A stretch of 64,000 bases of DNA from Cryomorpha sp963836915 (GCA_963836915.1 CAWILH010000002.1:1054001-1118000); one strand, 5' to 3'; positions 34,195-43,226 are shown, numbered from the stretch's first letter. Notes: generated by a model from the letters alone, not told the origin. Numbers and translations: made by a program.

Positions 34195-35070
34195 CTACCC
34201 AATCTCCGCAATCTCCCGATAAATCTCCTTGCTCAGCTCGGCACTCACAGGCACTAGCGGTAGGCGAAGATAGGGCTCAGAGATGCTCAAGTGACGCATT
34301 GCTTCTTTTATTCCACCTGGATTTCCTTCTTTAAAAATAGTACGTATAAAACCGGCCAATTCATATTGGAGTTTTTGCGCAGCACCGTAATCATTGGCGG
34401 TGGCAGCCGTAATCAGCTCCTTGATCTTGGCCGGAAAGGCATTGCCGGCCACAGAGATGATGCCGTGCCCACCGCAGGCCATGTGTGGTAATAGGAGCGA
34501 ATCATCTCCCGAAAGGAGCAAAAAGTCCTTTGGAAGCAGCCGCGCCAATTCCATAACCTGCTCTATGCTCCCTGCAGCTTCTTTTATGGCGACTATTTTT
34601 TTGCACGATTCGGCGATACGGGCCACCGTAGCGGGCAGCACGTTGCTACCAGTGCGGGCCGGTACATTGTACAAGATTATAGGGAGCGCTGTAGCTTCAT
34701 TGAGCGCTGCATAATGCTGATAGATACCTTCTTGCGTAGGCCGCGAATAGGCAGGGCTGGCCGTGAGAAAAGCCGTCACCCCTTTAGGATCGAAGTCGCC
34801 CATGCGGGCTGCCACATCTTTTGTATTGCTGCCACCGAGGCCATAAACGATGGGCAATTTACCAGCGTTTATTTCTATAATAAATTCTAGCACAGCGCTC
34901 TGCTCATCGGCCGTGAGCGTGGCCGCTTCGCCCGTAGTGCCCATCACCACCAGAAAGTCAGCACCACTGTGCAGGTGTTTTACCAACCGCTCGAGACCGG
35001 CAAAATCTACGCTTCCATTTTCCCGAAAGGGAGTGATCATAGCTACTCCCAGCCCTTTAAGCTCTTGCAT
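34195..35070 (-). CDS. dapA: 4-hydroxy-tetrahydrodipicolinate synthase
   Basis: A 291-residue TIM-barrel lyase of lysine/diaminopimelate synthesis, condensing pyruvate with aspartate semialdehyde. Hallmarks are VVMGTTGEAATLT (43-53), the proton-relay Tyr134 in ILYNVPARTGSN, the Schiff-base Lys163 in VAIKEAAG, and LLSGDDSLLLPHMACGGHGI. Length and motifs are canonical. Its start overlaps the end of the upstream hypothetical gene by 14 bases, making it the last gene of a five-gene operon that begins with prmC. Confidence 0.95.
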   Translation of the reverse strand: MQELKGLGVAMITPFRENGSVDFAGLERLVKHLHSGADFLVVMGTTGEAATLTADEQSAVLEFIIEINAGKLPIVYGLGGSNTKDVAARMGDFDPKGVTAFLTASPAYSRPTQEGIYQHYAALNEATALPIILYNVPARTGSNVLPATVARIAESCKKIVAIKEAAGSIEQVMELARLLPKDFLLLSGDDSLLLPHMACGGHGIISVAGNAFPAKIKELITAATANDYGAAQKLQYELAGFIRTIFKEGNPGGIKEAMRHLSISEPYLRLPLVPVSAELSKEIYREIAEIG

Positions 35071-35623
35071 CTTTGGTATTGATTAATTTCAAATAGTGAT
35101 TTACCTGCCCTATGTAGGCGTCGAATGTATCATTATCGCCCGTGTATAGCATCATATCGTAAAGCGCTTCTTCGCCTTCGCGAAAATAGCCCACCTTGAA
35201 AGCAGCCTTACTTTCGGCCAGTATAAATTGAAGCGGCAGCGAAGGGGTCTTCTCAAAATCAATGAGAATATCAAAAGGGGTGTCAGTAAAATTCTTTATC
35301 TGATCGGCAGCCGGCTCAAAACGCCAATTTAGATCTGTTTTAGTGAAATAATCATACTTGAGTCGGTGCACGTGATAATGCGGCACCGCCTTTTTGTCAT
35401 CTATAAAAGAAAGCGCCATGATATCGCGGATGCCATGCTCGGTGCGCAAATATTTCACGTACTGCTTTACCAGAATAAAAAAACTCTCTCCTTTCTCCTT
35501 GTAAAGAATGCCTACGCTGCGGGCATCGTCAAAATTATGTACGGCCCTCTTCCGGGGTTCATATAGCTTTGAGCGTAGCAGGCGCTCTCCAAAATACTGC
35601 CTTATGTCATCTATAAATTTCAC
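35057..35623 (-). CDS. Conserved Bacteroidota hypothetical protein (DUF6913-like)
   Basis: A 188-residue soluble protein without signal peptide. Features include a basic N-terminus (YEPRKRAVHNFDDARSVGIL), a hydrophobic core (FFILVKQYVKYL) and FDILIDFEKTPSLPLQFILA near the middle, followed by AFKVGYFREGEEALYDMMLY. This arrangement is found in a conserved Bacteroidota family that I believe is DUF6913; the assignment is from memory. It sits between ligA (4-base ATGA overlap) and dapA (14-base overlap). The function is unknown. Confidence 0.7.
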   Translation of the reverse strand: MKFIDDIRQYFGERLLRSKLYEPRKRAVHNFDDARSVGILYKEKGESFFILVKQYVKYLRTEHGIRDIMALSFIDDKKAVPHYHVHRLKYDYFTKTDLNWRFEPAADQIKNFTDTPFDILIDFEKTPSLPLQFILAESKAAFKVGYFREGEEALYDMMLYTGDNDTFDAYIGQVNHYLKLINTKDARA

Positions 35624-37641
35624 GCTGATTCTATCATTGCCAGAAAGTCCGACTCCGAGATGATGGGCACCCCAAGGTCTTCGGCCTTCTTTAGTTTTGC
35701 CGGCCCCATATTCTCACCGGCGATCAAATAATCTGTAGATCCGGAAATACCGCTCAGCACTTTTCCCGAGTTTGTTTCGATCAATTTTTTCAAATCGTTC
35801 CGCGAAATTAACGTAAATACTCCTGAAACCACAAAGGATTTTCCTTCAAGCGCAGCCGATTGCTTTTGGGCTTCTTCGGCTACTTTTAATTGGAGCCCGG
35901 CCTTTTTTAGGCGCTCCACGATGTTTCTGTTTTTAGCTTCCGCAAAATATTCACGCACCGACTCGGCTATGCGATCTCCGATCTCATCCACAGCTATGAG
36001 CGCTTCCATGTCGGCGCTTTCCATGGCTTCGATATGCTCGAAACTTCGCGCCAGTTTCTTGGCCACCGTCTCACCTACATAGCGGATGCCCAAGCCAAAG
36101 AGCACACGTTCAAATGGAATGGCCTTGCTGGCTTCGATCCCCGCTATCAATTTAGTCGCCGATCTCTCGGCCATCCGGTCTAGTTTCAGCACATCTTCTT
36201 TGGTAAGGTAATAGAGATCGGCGGTATCGGCGATCATTCCCGCATCCACCATCGCATCTACTGTTTCGGCGCCCATACCATCTATGTTCATTGCCTTTCG
36301 GGATATGAAATGCTCTATGCGTCCTTTGATCTGTGGCGGGCAGCCAGCATCATTGGGGCAGTAATGTTGCGCTTCGCCTTCCTTTCTGATCAGGGCGGTG
36401 CCACATTCGGGACAGGCAGAAATATATTCAAAAAGCTTCAATGCCTTGGGCCGCTTGGAGAAGTCGACCCCTATGACTTTTGGAATGATCTCACCGCCTT
36501 TTTCTACGAATACGGTATCGCCTTCGCGGATGTCGAGACGCTCTATTTGATCTGCATTGTGCAGCGAAGCCCGCTTTACGCTGGTGCCAGCTATGATGAC
36601 GGGCTTTAGATTGGCTACTGGAGTGATGGCGCCGGTGCGGCCTACTTGAAAGCTTATGGCCTTGAGCAAAGTCTCTTCTTGCTGTGCCTTAAATTTATAT
36701 GCCGTAGCCCATCGCGGCGATTTGGCAGTAAAGCCAAGCTCTTCTTGCAGGTTATAATGGTTCACTTTGATCACCACACCATCTATCTCAAAGGGCAGGT
36801 CATGGCGGGCTTCCGCCCAGTGATTTATGAACGATTCAATGGCTTCAATGCTCGTGCAGCGTTCTATCTGTCTATTGGCCGTAGCCGGCACCTTGAAACC
36901 CCAGCTACGGGCAGCTTCCATATTTTCAAAATGTGAAGTTGCCGGTAGGTCTTCTCCGTAAAGGCCATATAGGAAACAGTCGAGCTTACGGGAAGCCACC
37001 ACCGCCGAGTCCTGAAGTTTAAGTGTTCCAGAAGCAGTATTTCGCGGGTTCATATAGGCATCTTCTCCTGCTTCTACCCTGCCCGCATTTAGTTTTGCAA
37101 AGGTATCGAGCGGCATAAATATCTCGCCCCTTATTTCAAATCGATCGGGAAAGCTGCCCTCGCGCAATTGCAGCGGAATGGTAGATATGGTACGCACATT
37201 GGCAGTAACATCTTCGCCCATCGATCCATCACCGCGGGTCACGGCCTGCGCCAGCCGCCCACTCTCATAGCATATGCCGATGGCCACACCGTCATACTTC
37301 AGCTCGCATACGTATTCGATCTCCCCTTCTACGGTTTTCTTAAGTCGGTTTTCCCATTCCCATATTTCATCAAAGCTATAGGTATTGCTGAGTGACATCA
37401 TGGGATATCGGTGCGTCACCTTCTGAAACTTATCGGTGATGTCGCCGCCTACGCGTTGCGTTGGTGAGTTATCGCTCCGCAATTCTGGGTATGCGGTCTC
37501 AAGTTCTTGCAATTCCTGGAGCTGCATATCAAAATCGTAATCGGAAATGGTGGGCTTATTCAGCACATAATACGCGTGATTATGTGCGTGCAAGCTTTCG
37601 CTCAAAGCGCTTATTTTCTTTTTGGCTTCTTCAGTATTCAT
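35620..37641 (-). CDS. ligA: NAD-dependent DNA ligase LigA
   Basis: A full-length 673-residue ligase. The Ia domain has HNHAYYVLNKPTISDYDFDM; the adenylation site is CELKYDG with Lys115; then RGDGSMGEDVT, EIRGEIFM and NPRNTASGTLK. The OB fold, the four-Cys zinc finger (CPECGTALI...HYCPNDAGC), helix-hairpin-helix repeats (GIRYVGETVAKKLARSF) and a C-terminal BRCT domain (GKSFVVSGVFTLISRNDLKK) follow. It seals nicks in replication and repair. It overlaps the upstream barrel gene by 11 bases and the downstream gene by four. Confidence 0.97.
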   Translation of the reverse strand: MNTEEAKKKISALSESLHAHNHAYYVLNKPTISDYDFDMQLQELQELETAYPELRSDNSPTQRVGGDITDKFQKVTHRYPMMSLSNTYSFDEIWEWENRLKKTVEGEIEYVCELKYDGVAIGICYESGRLAQAVTRGDGSMGEDVTANVRTISTIPLQLREGSFPDRFEIRGEIFMPLDTFAKLNAGRVEAGEDAYMNPRNTASGTLKLQDSAVVASRKLDCFLYGLYGEDLPATSHFENMEAARSWGFKVPATANRQIERCTSIEAIESFINHWAEARHDLPFEIDGVVIKVNHYNLQEELGFTAKSPRWATAYKFKAQQEETLLKAISFQVGRTGAITPVANLKPVIIAGTSVKRASLHNADQIERLDIREGDTVFVEKGGEIIPKVIGVDFSKRPKALKLFEYISACPECGTALIRKEGEAQHYCPNDAGCPPQIKGRIEHFISRKAMNIDGMGAETVDAMVDAGMIADTADLYYLTKEDVLKLDRMAERSATKLIAGIEASKAIPFERVLFGLGIRYVGETVAKKLARSFEHIEAMESADMEALIAVDEIGDRIAESVREYFAEAKNRNIVERLKKAGLQLKVAEEAQKQSAALEGKSFVVSGVFTLISRNDLKKLIETNSGKVLSGISGSTDYLIAGENMGPAKLKKAEDLGVPIISESDFLAMIESA

Positions 37642-38308
37642 CTTTTACTGATTCATTAAAGAAGCTCTTCACGAGCTTCACTATTTTAAGTTGGACATTG
37701 ACCACAAAAATAGGACTGCTAAACTCTTTCTGTAGATCGCTATTGATCCCAAAGACCGAGCGGTACCCCCCACCGGCGCCAACTCCGAGCCAATATAGGA
37801 TGGAGTACTCACCATAGGCAGAAAGCTCTATGGTCGAAAACTGGACTGGGTCGAGCATAAGCCGCTCGTTGGGATTGGCAGGATCCTGATAGAAAATGGT
37901 GATTGCGCCGCCCCCCAAGTGCAGTGTTGCGCCAGTCTCCCACTTACGGTCAAAATAGAGTGCGCGCTCATAATACAGGGTTGAATAGTCAAACCGATAT
38001 TCTACTTGGTCCACATCAAGATCCAGATCGAAGTCGGAGTCAAAGGCACGGGTATTTAGAAAATAAATCCCAACGCCGAGCCTGTGTATTCGTCGGTATT
38101 GCAGCCCCGCTTTAATTCCCGATACGGCTATCCACTTACTCTGAAAAAGGGTGCGCCTAGCATCCAGGCTAAAATCACCTTTGAGCCTATTTTGATAGGG
38201 CTCAAGCTTCCGCAGGCCGTTTACGAGCATTACGTCATCGTCCTGACCGAACTGGGCTTTTGCCGAAAGGCAGAGCAGCAAAAATGGTATGAGAACAATA
38301 GCTCTCAA
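37631..38308 (-). CDS. Probable outer-membrane barrel protein in the prmC-ligA operon
   Basis: A 225-residue protein with a signal peptide (AIVLIPFLLLCLSAKA, then QFGQ). The rest alternates amphipathic strands (WIAVSGIKAGLQYRRIHRLG, VGIYFLNTRAF, YRFDYSTLYYERALYF, WETGATLHLGGGAITIFY, STIELSAYGEYSILYWLGVG), which suggests a small beta-barrel. The C-terminal KIVKLVKSFFNESVKDEY is unusual for a barrel, which would normally end in an aromatic residue. The gene is coupled by ATGA to prmC and overlaps ligA. No function is recognised. Confidence 0.7.
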   Translation of the reverse strand: MRAIVLIPFLLLCLSAKAQFGQDDDVMLVNGLRKLEPYQNRLKGDFSLDARRTLFQSKWIAVSGIKAGLQYRRIHRLGVGIYFLNTRAFDSDFDLDLDVDQVEYRFDYSTLYYERALYFDRKWETGATLHLGGGAITIFYQDPANPNERLMLDPVQFSTIELSAYGEYSILYWLGVGAGGGYRSVFGINSDLQKEFSSPIFVVNVQLKIVKLVKSFFNESVKDEY

Positions 38309-39153
38309 TGCCGGGTAGCGCGGATCATCCTATCTTTTCCATTGAAATCCTTCTTAAGCTCTACCTTCTCAAAGCCGCGATCCTTCAAGAGTTGAACGGT
38401 CTGAATACCAAAGGCTTCATTGATTTCAAAATAGAGCTGGCCATGCTTCTTGAGATGGCCTTCTGCGAGGTCTATGATCTTTCGGTAGAAGAGCAGGGGT
38501 TCATCATCATCAACAAACAGCGCGGAGTGCGGCTCGTAATTGAGCACGTTTTTATCCATCACCATCATCTCCGAATTGCGCACATAGGGCGGATTGCTCA
38601 CCATAACATCAAATTGCATAAAGCCTAGACTCTCTTGCTCAAGCAGATCGAAATGAAAGAAATCAATATTCAAATTATTCCTTTTGGCATTTTCCTTTGC
38701 TATGTTCAGCGCTCCCACGCTATTATCGACCGCAAAGACCTGAGAATGTTCCATGTGGTCTTTTAGGGATAGCGCGATGCAACCAGAGCCTGTACCCAGA
38801 TCGATGACGGATAGACCCGATTTTTTAGTTCCCTTCACGATCCAATGCACGAGCTCTTCCGTCTCAGGGCGTGGCACCAGCACGGCATCGCTGAGCCGGA
38901 GCGGAAGGCCGTAGAAGACGCATTTGCCCAAGATATACTGAATCGGCTTCTCTTGCTTGAGTTGCTCCAGTATGGTGAGAAGCTGGCCAGCGAGCTCTCC
39001 AGGTATAGATTCATTGCTTTTCAAAAAGATGTCGACCTTATTGAACTGGAGCACTTCTTCAAAGGCAAGCACTAGAAATTGGTCGATCTCGCGAAGGGGA
39101 AAAATCGAAGCGAGCTCATCTCTGAAGAGCTTAACCACCGCCGAAACTGTCAT
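38305..39153 (-). CDS. prmC: Release factor glutamine methyltransferase PrmC
   Basis: A 282-residue class I methyltransferase that N5-methylates the GGQ glutamine of peptide chain release factors. The helical N-domain is followed by QYILGKCVFYGLPL, VLVPRPETEELVHW, the SAM site DLGTGSGCIALSL (118-130) and the catalytic NPPY (187-190). The ATG at 39153 is chosen because family similarity starts there; a -7 element TAAATTTG lies upstream with a leader containing AAGGTG. The longer frame to 39234 is less likely. It is the first gene of the operon prmC-barrel-ligA-hypothetical-dapA and divergent from ribD. Confidence 0.93.
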   Translation of the reverse strand: MTVSAVVKLFRDELASIFPLREIDQFLVLAFEEVLQFNKVDIFLKSNESIPGELAGQLLTILEQLKQEKPIQYILGKCVFYGLPLRLSDAVLVPRPETEELVHWIVKGTKKSGLSVIDLGTGSGCIALSLKDHMEHSQVFAVDNSVGALNIAKENAKRNNLNIDFFHFDLLEQESLGFMQFDVMVSNPPYVRNSEMMVMDKNVLNYEPHSALFVDDDEPLLFYRKIIDLAEGHLKKHGQLYFEINEAFGIQTVQLLKDRGFEKVELKKDFNGKDRMIRATRH

Positions 39154-39278
39154 CTGGTCCAATATCACCTTAAAGACAAATTTAAAGCAATATGTATTAA
39201 AAAAAGCAGCGGTAGCACATTCCTTTTTAAACAAGATGAATGGATATGCCGAAGCTTAATCTTTACTTTGCCCTGCAG

Positions 39279-40313
39279 ATGGAGCTAGAAAAATATATGG
39301 ATCGATGCATTCAGCTTGCTATCAACGGTTTGGGTCGCGTCGCACCAAATCCGATGGTGGGCAGTGTACTGGTAAAGGGCGATCGGATAATAGGCGAAGG
39401 TTATCACCGGGTTTTCGGACAGGCGCACGCTGAGGTAAATGCGATAGCGGGTGTCGCAGATGTACAAGACCTCAAGGGTGCGACGCTCTTCGTAAACCTT
39501 GAGCCATGCAGCCACACGGGCAAAACGCCGCCATGTGCCGATCTGATCATCAAAACCGGGATACCCAGGGTGGTGATCGCAAATACAGATCCCAACCCTG
39601 CTGTGGCCGGCAAGGGAATAGCAAAGCTGCGGGCCGCTGGGATAGAAGTGGTAGAACATATCCGATCGGGAGAAGGGCGATTCTTGAACCGGCGCTTTTT
39701 TACTTTTCAGGAAAAGAAGCGGCCCTATATCATCCTAAAATGGGCGCAGTCGGCAGATGGGTTTATGGATCGAGATCGCAAAAATGGCAGCGAAGCAGGC
39801 ATAAACTGGATCTCACATCCCGCAACGAAAAAGTTGGTGCACCTATGGCGCAGCCAAGAGCAGGCCATTCTGGTGGGAAGCCGCACTATTCTTAACGACG
39901 ATCCACAGCTGGATACCCGCGAAGTGGCCGGCACTTCTCCCATACGGGTCATACTGGCCGGGAGCAGTTTGCTTCCGCCCAATGCCAAAGCACTGAACGG
40001 TAGCTCATCAACGCTCGTATACCACGGTGGCGGCTCAGTAGCACAAGGACCGGCTACGTTCATAAATGCCCAAAATTGGCCATTGCCAAAGATCTTGGAA
40101 GATCTCTACAAAAGGAATATCAGCTCGGTACTGGTAGAAGGTGGCGCCGAGACCTTGAGCCGTTTTATAGATGCAAAAATCTGGGACGAAGCGCGTATAA
40201 TCCAATCGGAAAGCTGGCTGGGCGGTGGCCTGCGCGCTCCCATTATTGGCGGAAGCCCACCCACCATCATTTCCTACGGTGCTGACCAGATTCACACCCT
40301 TTATAATCAATGA
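39279..40313 (+). CDS. ribD: Bifunctional riboflavin biosynthesis deaminase/reductase RibD
   Basis: A 344-residue two-domain enzyme. The N-terminal zinc deaminase has HAEVNAI (50-56) and PCSHTGKTPPC (76-86). The C-terminal reductase starts with FFTFQEKKRPYIILKWAQSA and includes AGINWISHPATKKLVHLWRS, TILNDDPQLDTR and VLVEGGAETLSRFI. It converts the pyrimidine intermediate of riboflavin synthesis in two steps. ATG 39279 (MELEKYMDRC) is preferred to ATG 39240, because a TTTACTTTG promoter-like sequence lies between them. It overlaps the EamA transporter gene by four bases. Confidence 0.95.
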   Translation: MELEKYMDRCIQLAINGLGRVAPNPMVGSVLVKGDRIIGEGYHRVFGQAHAEVNAIAGVADVQDLKGATLFVNLEPCSHTGKTPPCADLIIKTGIPRVVIANTDPNPAVAGKGIAKLRAAGIEVVEHIRSGEGRFLNRRFFTFQEKKRPYIILKWAQSADGFMDRDRKNGSEAGINWISHPATKKLVHLWRSQEQAILVGSRTILNDDPQLDTREVAGTSPIRVILAGSSLLPPNAKALNGSSSTLVYHGGGSVAQGPATFINAQNWPLPKILEDLYKRNISSVLVEGGAETLSRFIDAKIWDEARIIQSESWLGGGLRAPIIGGSPPTIISYGADQIHTLYNQ

Positions 40314-41185
40314 TCTACCTGCTGCTTAGCATCGTATGCTCTACCTTGATCTATGCGATCTTTAAGCTATTCGATCGCTTTGGCATTGACACCTTTCAAG
40401 CCATCGTGGCCAATTATTACGTGGCTTCTGGGTTTGGCTTTTTATACTGCTACTCTAACGGAAACCTGACCCTTACCGGCGGGGAACCTTGGCTCTGGAT
40501 CGCCGCATTAGTGGGAGCCCTGTTCATTTCGCTATTTTATGTGATGGCGCTCACCAGCCAAATACATGGAGTTTCTATCACCAGCATTGCCACCAAGATG
40601 TCGATGGTAATCCCGGCAGCTTTTTTCATAATTTTTGATCCTAGCGAATGGCTCGGGCTTTTTAAGATAATAGGAATTATGCTAGGCATAGCGGCAGTCT
40701 TACTGGCCACGTCCACCAAAAATAAGACGCGTATAAAAAGCAAAGCCGCCTACATCCCAATCATACTCTTCGTGGGTAGCGGTCTGCTTGATCTCCTTTT
40801 GGCTTACGCCGAAAAAAACCATTTACAATCAGTAGGCGCTTCGCAGCTCTTTGTACCAGTGCCTTTTGCTATTGCAGGATTATTGGGCTCGAGCGTATTA
40901 ATCTTTAAGTTCGTAAAATCACGCCAAAAACTCCATCCCAGAAGTCTGCTGGCCGGTATAATTCTGGGGCTTGTAAACTATGGCTCTATCTACTTTCTAT
41001 TACTCATTCTGGGCAGTGGCCTGCTAGACCGATCGAGCGCCATACCGGCCAATAACATGGGGGTGGTACTGCTCTCCACGATGGTCGGCTTCGCTGTATT
41101 TAGGGAGCGCCTTACGGCAAAAAATAAGGTAGGGATCGTTCTGGCGCTATTGGCCATTGCCTGCCTGACTTTTCAAGCCATATAA
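40310..41185 (+). CDS. EamA/DMT-superfamily transporter
   Basis: A 291-residue integral membrane protein with about ten helices in two halves, typical of drug/metabolite transporters: LLLSIVCSTLIYAIFKLF, WLWIAALVGALFISLFYVMA, SMVIPAAFFIIF, IIGIMLGIAAVLLATS, IPIILFVGSGLLDLLLAYA, PFAIAGLLGSSVLIFKF, ILGLVNYGSIYFLLLIL, GVVLLSTMVGFAVF and VGIVLALLAIACLTF. It is translationally coupled to ribD (ATGA). The substrate is unknown; export or import of a riboflavin-related compound is only a contextual guess. Confidence 0.88.
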   Translation: MIYLLLSIVCSTLIYAIFKLFDRFGIDTFQAIVANYYVASGFGFLYCYSNGNLTLTGGEPWLWIAALVGALFISLFYVMALTSQIHGVSITSIATKMSMVIPAAFFIIFDPSEWLGLFKIIGIMLGIAAVLLATSTKNKTRIKSKAAYIPIILFVGSGLLDLLLAYAEKNHLQSVGASQLFVPVPFAIAGLLGSSVLIFKFVKSRQKLHPRSLLAGIILGLVNYGSIYFLLLILGSGLLDRSSAIPANNMGVVLLSTMVGFAVFRERLTAKNKVGIVLALLAIACLTFQAI

Positions 41186-41192
41186 AAACCAA

Positions 41193-41200
41193 TACCTTTG
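41193..41200 (+). promoter_or_regulatory. -7 element TACCTTTG
   Basis: A perfect TAnnTTTG match 33 bp upstream of the small membrane protein gene at 41233. Confidence 0.4.
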
Positions 41201-41232
41201 AAACCGACCGTTAATCTTTTACACGAGAGTAA

Positions 41233-41424
41233 ATGAAAAGGAAAATCGACTTTTTGATCCGCTATACTTTTATAGGTTGGATCAGTATCGTGATCGGCAC
41301 GTGGCTCATCTCGGCCATGAGTCTGGTCAATGGAATATACGTGATCATGGGCGGAGCCTGCCTACAGCTTATCACGCTACTCTTCTTTGTATACCATTAC
41401 CGAAAAACCTACCGCGAAAGCTGA
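41233..41424 (+). CDS. Small two-helix membrane protein (63 aa)
   Basis: A 63-residue protein with two hydrophobic helices (WISIVIGTWLISAMSLV and GIYVIMGGACLQLITLLFFV) and a basic C-terminus (YHYRKTYRES). A TACCTTTG promoter element lies 33 bp upstream, and GAGAGTAA immediately precedes the ATG. It sits between the EamA transporter and the YigZ gene on the same strand. No family was recognised. Confidence 0.6.
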   Translation: MKRKIDFLIRYTFIGWISIVIGTWLISAMSLVNGIYVIMGGACLQLITLLFFVYHYRKTYRES

Positions 41425-41457
41425 TAAACAGTTCAGCCCGCTGGCCAGACTTTTACC

Positions 41458-42066
41458 TTGAGCGAAAATTACCTCACCATATCACAATCTGGCGAAAGCC
41501 TTTTTAAAGCAAAGGGAAGCAAGCACTTCGGCTATGCGCGAAATGTAAAAACCGAAGAAGAGATAAGCCAGCAACTTGAAGCGATAAGAGCGCAGCACCA
41601 TAGCGCTGGGCATGTGTGCTATGCCTGGCGACTGGGGCTAGAGATGGATAGGTACCGCGCCAATGATGATGGCGAACCGGGAAACTCTGCGGGCAAGCCT
41701 ATACTGGGACAGATCGAAAAATACCAATTGACCAACGTGCTGGTAGCCGTAGTGCGCTATTTCGGTGGCATCAAGCTCGGTGTGGGCGGGCTGATAGATG
41801 CCTATCGCACAGCTGCCCGAGATGCGCTAGACCATGCGACGATTATTAAGGTACAGCTGCTCTCCTATTTTAAGATCTACTTTGAGTATGATCGCATGAG
41901 CGAGGTAATGCTGGCCATACGGGTGAATGGCTGGGAAGCTTATGATCAGGATTTTAAGCAAAGCTGTAGCCTTAAAATCGCAGTCCTTCCCGAAAAGAAA
42001 TTTGAAATTAACCTTGCCTTTGATCCATTTAGCGACATTCGCGCCGAATATTTAGGAACTTATTGA
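41458..42066 (+). CDS. YigZ/IMPACT-family protein
   Basis: A 202-residue protein of the UPF0029/IMPACT family: FKAKGSKHFGYARNVKTEEE, HSAGHVCYAWRLG, RANDDGEPGNSAGKPILGQI (the most conserved segment), VAVVRYFGGIKLGVGGLIDA and AYRTAARDAL. A C-terminal DUF1949-like domain follows. Family members are linked to translation or nucleic-acid binding, but the bacterial function is not settled. The start is a TTG at 41458; no ATG exists before the conserved core. Seven bases separate it from the downstream peptidase gene. Confidence 0.88.
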   Translation: MSENYLTISQSGESLFKAKGSKHFGYARNVKTEEEISQQLEAIRAQHHSAGHVCYAWRLGLEMDRYRANDDGEPGNSAGKPILGQIEKYQLTNVLVAVVRYFGGIKLGVGGLIDAYRTAARDALDHATIIKVQLLSYFKIYFEYDRMSEVMLAIRVNGWEAYDQDFKQSCSLKIAVLPEKKFEINLAFDPFSDIRAEYLGTY

Positions 42067-42072
42067 GACATT

Positions 42073-43020
42073 ATGGATTTTGAACTTTTGAGAACCCTCT
42101 GCGCCATACCTTCCACCGCCGGTGATGAAAGCAAGATGCGTGACTTTCTAACTGCTTATTTTGCCAAAAATGCCAAGGATTTCGAAGTCGTGCCCCAAGT
42201 ATTTGCAGGAACCGGATTTCAAGATAACGTGATCGCAGTCTTTGGTGAGCCCCATACAGCGATCTTTGCACATACCGATACCGTCGGCTTTGCGGTGGGG
42301 TATAAAAAAGAACTCGTCAAGATAGGAAACCCGAAAGCAAAGTCTGGTGCCAAACTGGTAGGCATCGATTCAAAAGGAGAAGTGAGCGCTACCCTAGAGG
42401 TGAAAGAGCCAAAGAAAACTAAAAAGGGACGGACGTCAGCACCCCAGTTCACTTATCACGCCAAGCGCACCATCGATCCAGGCACAGCGATGACCTACGC
42501 CCCCGATTATTCTGAAACTCCCAACTATGTGAAAAGCAGTTATCTCGATAATCGATTAGGCGTTTATAATGCGCTTCAGCAGGCACATACCATGAAAAAT
42601 GGAGCGCTGGTATTCAGCACCTACGAAGAGCATGGTGGCGGTGGAGCGCAGTTTTGCGGTAAGTTTTTACAAGATTCATTTGCTATACAGCAGGCCTTGA
42701 TAAGCGATGTGACCTTACTCTCTGATAGCATGAAGCATAAAAAGGGTGTGGCTATTTCTATGCGCGATCGTGGCATTCCGCGGCAGGCATTTGTAAGGCG
42801 AATCATTGAATTGGCGCAAGAGCACGAGATCCCCTACCAACTCGAAGTGGAAAAAGCCGGCGGCAGCGACGGAAGCTCCTTACAGGAAAGTAGCTATGCC
42901 TGGGACTGGTGCTTTATAGGTCCGCCAGAAGATAATTACCATCAGCCCGGCGAGAAAGTTCACAAGGATGACATCAGAGCGATGGTGTTGCTCTATCGGG
43001 TATTACTTGAGGAGCTTTGA
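42073..43020 (+). CDS. Zinc aminopeptidase-like protein (M20/M28/M42 group)
   Basis: A 315-residue co-catalytic zinc peptidase. Motifs: CAIPSTAGDESKMRDFL at the N-terminus, AIFAHTDTVGFAVGY (first metal His and Asp), SSYLDNRLGVYNAL (bridging Asp), FSTYEEHGGGGA (catalytic and metal Glu) and DNYHQPGEKVHKDD with a metal His near the end. The domain between the first and second motif is the M42-like insertion. It probably removes N-terminal residues from peptides in the cytoplasm. It follows YigZ closely and is the last gene before the repeat array. Confidence 0.85.
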   Translation: MDFELLRTLCAIPSTAGDESKMRDFLTAYFAKNAKDFEVVPQVFAGTGFQDNVIAVFGEPHTAIFAHTDTVGFAVGYKKELVKIGNPKAKSGAKLVGIDSKGEVSATLEVKEPKKTKKGRTSAPQFTYHAKRTIDPGTAMTYAPDYSETPNYVKSSYLDNRLGVYNALQQAHTMKNGALVFSTYEEHGGGGAQFCGKFLQDSFAIQQALISDVTLLSDSMKHKKGVAISMRDRGIPRQAFVRRIIELAQEHEIPYQLEVEKAGGSDGSSLQESSYAWDWCFIGPPEDNYHQPGEKVHKDDIRAMVLLYRVLLEEL

Positions 43021-43047
43021 GTGATCCGTTCGGATTCCCTGTCGTGA

Positions 43048-43115
43048 TGAGTTTAGTTTTGAGTTTTGAGTTATGAGTTTTTAGTTTTTAGTTTTTAGTT
43101 TTTAGTTATGAGTTG
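43048..43115. repeat. Heptamer tandem repeat, TTAGTTT/TGAGTTT type
   Basis: Nine 7-bp units, with one 5-bp slip after the first: TGAGTTT, then TGAGTTT, TGAGTTA, TGAGTTT, three TTAGTTT, TTAGTTA and TGAGTTG. It is the same period and a closely related unit to the array at 9635-9739, about 33 kb away. Confidence 0.85.
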
Positions 43116-43139
43116 TCCATGCCTAAAATACGCTGACCA
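43114..43139. repeat. Relic resembling the terminal repeat of the IS3-like element
   Basis: TGTCCATGCCTAAAATACG followed by CTGACCA resembles the left IS end (TGTCCCAATACTAAATACGG, then TTGACCA) with few gaps. It directly follows a heptamer array, as the real IS does. No transposase frame or opposite end is present, so it is at most a solo end or an excision scar; chance similarity is not excluded. Confidence 0.4.
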
Positions 43140-43226
43140 AACTAATGTACTATTTCGTTCTCAACATTCACAGATCACACCTGGATTCAGAGCTCTTGTT
43201 TGGCTCGAAAAGAAACTTTTTTTTTT

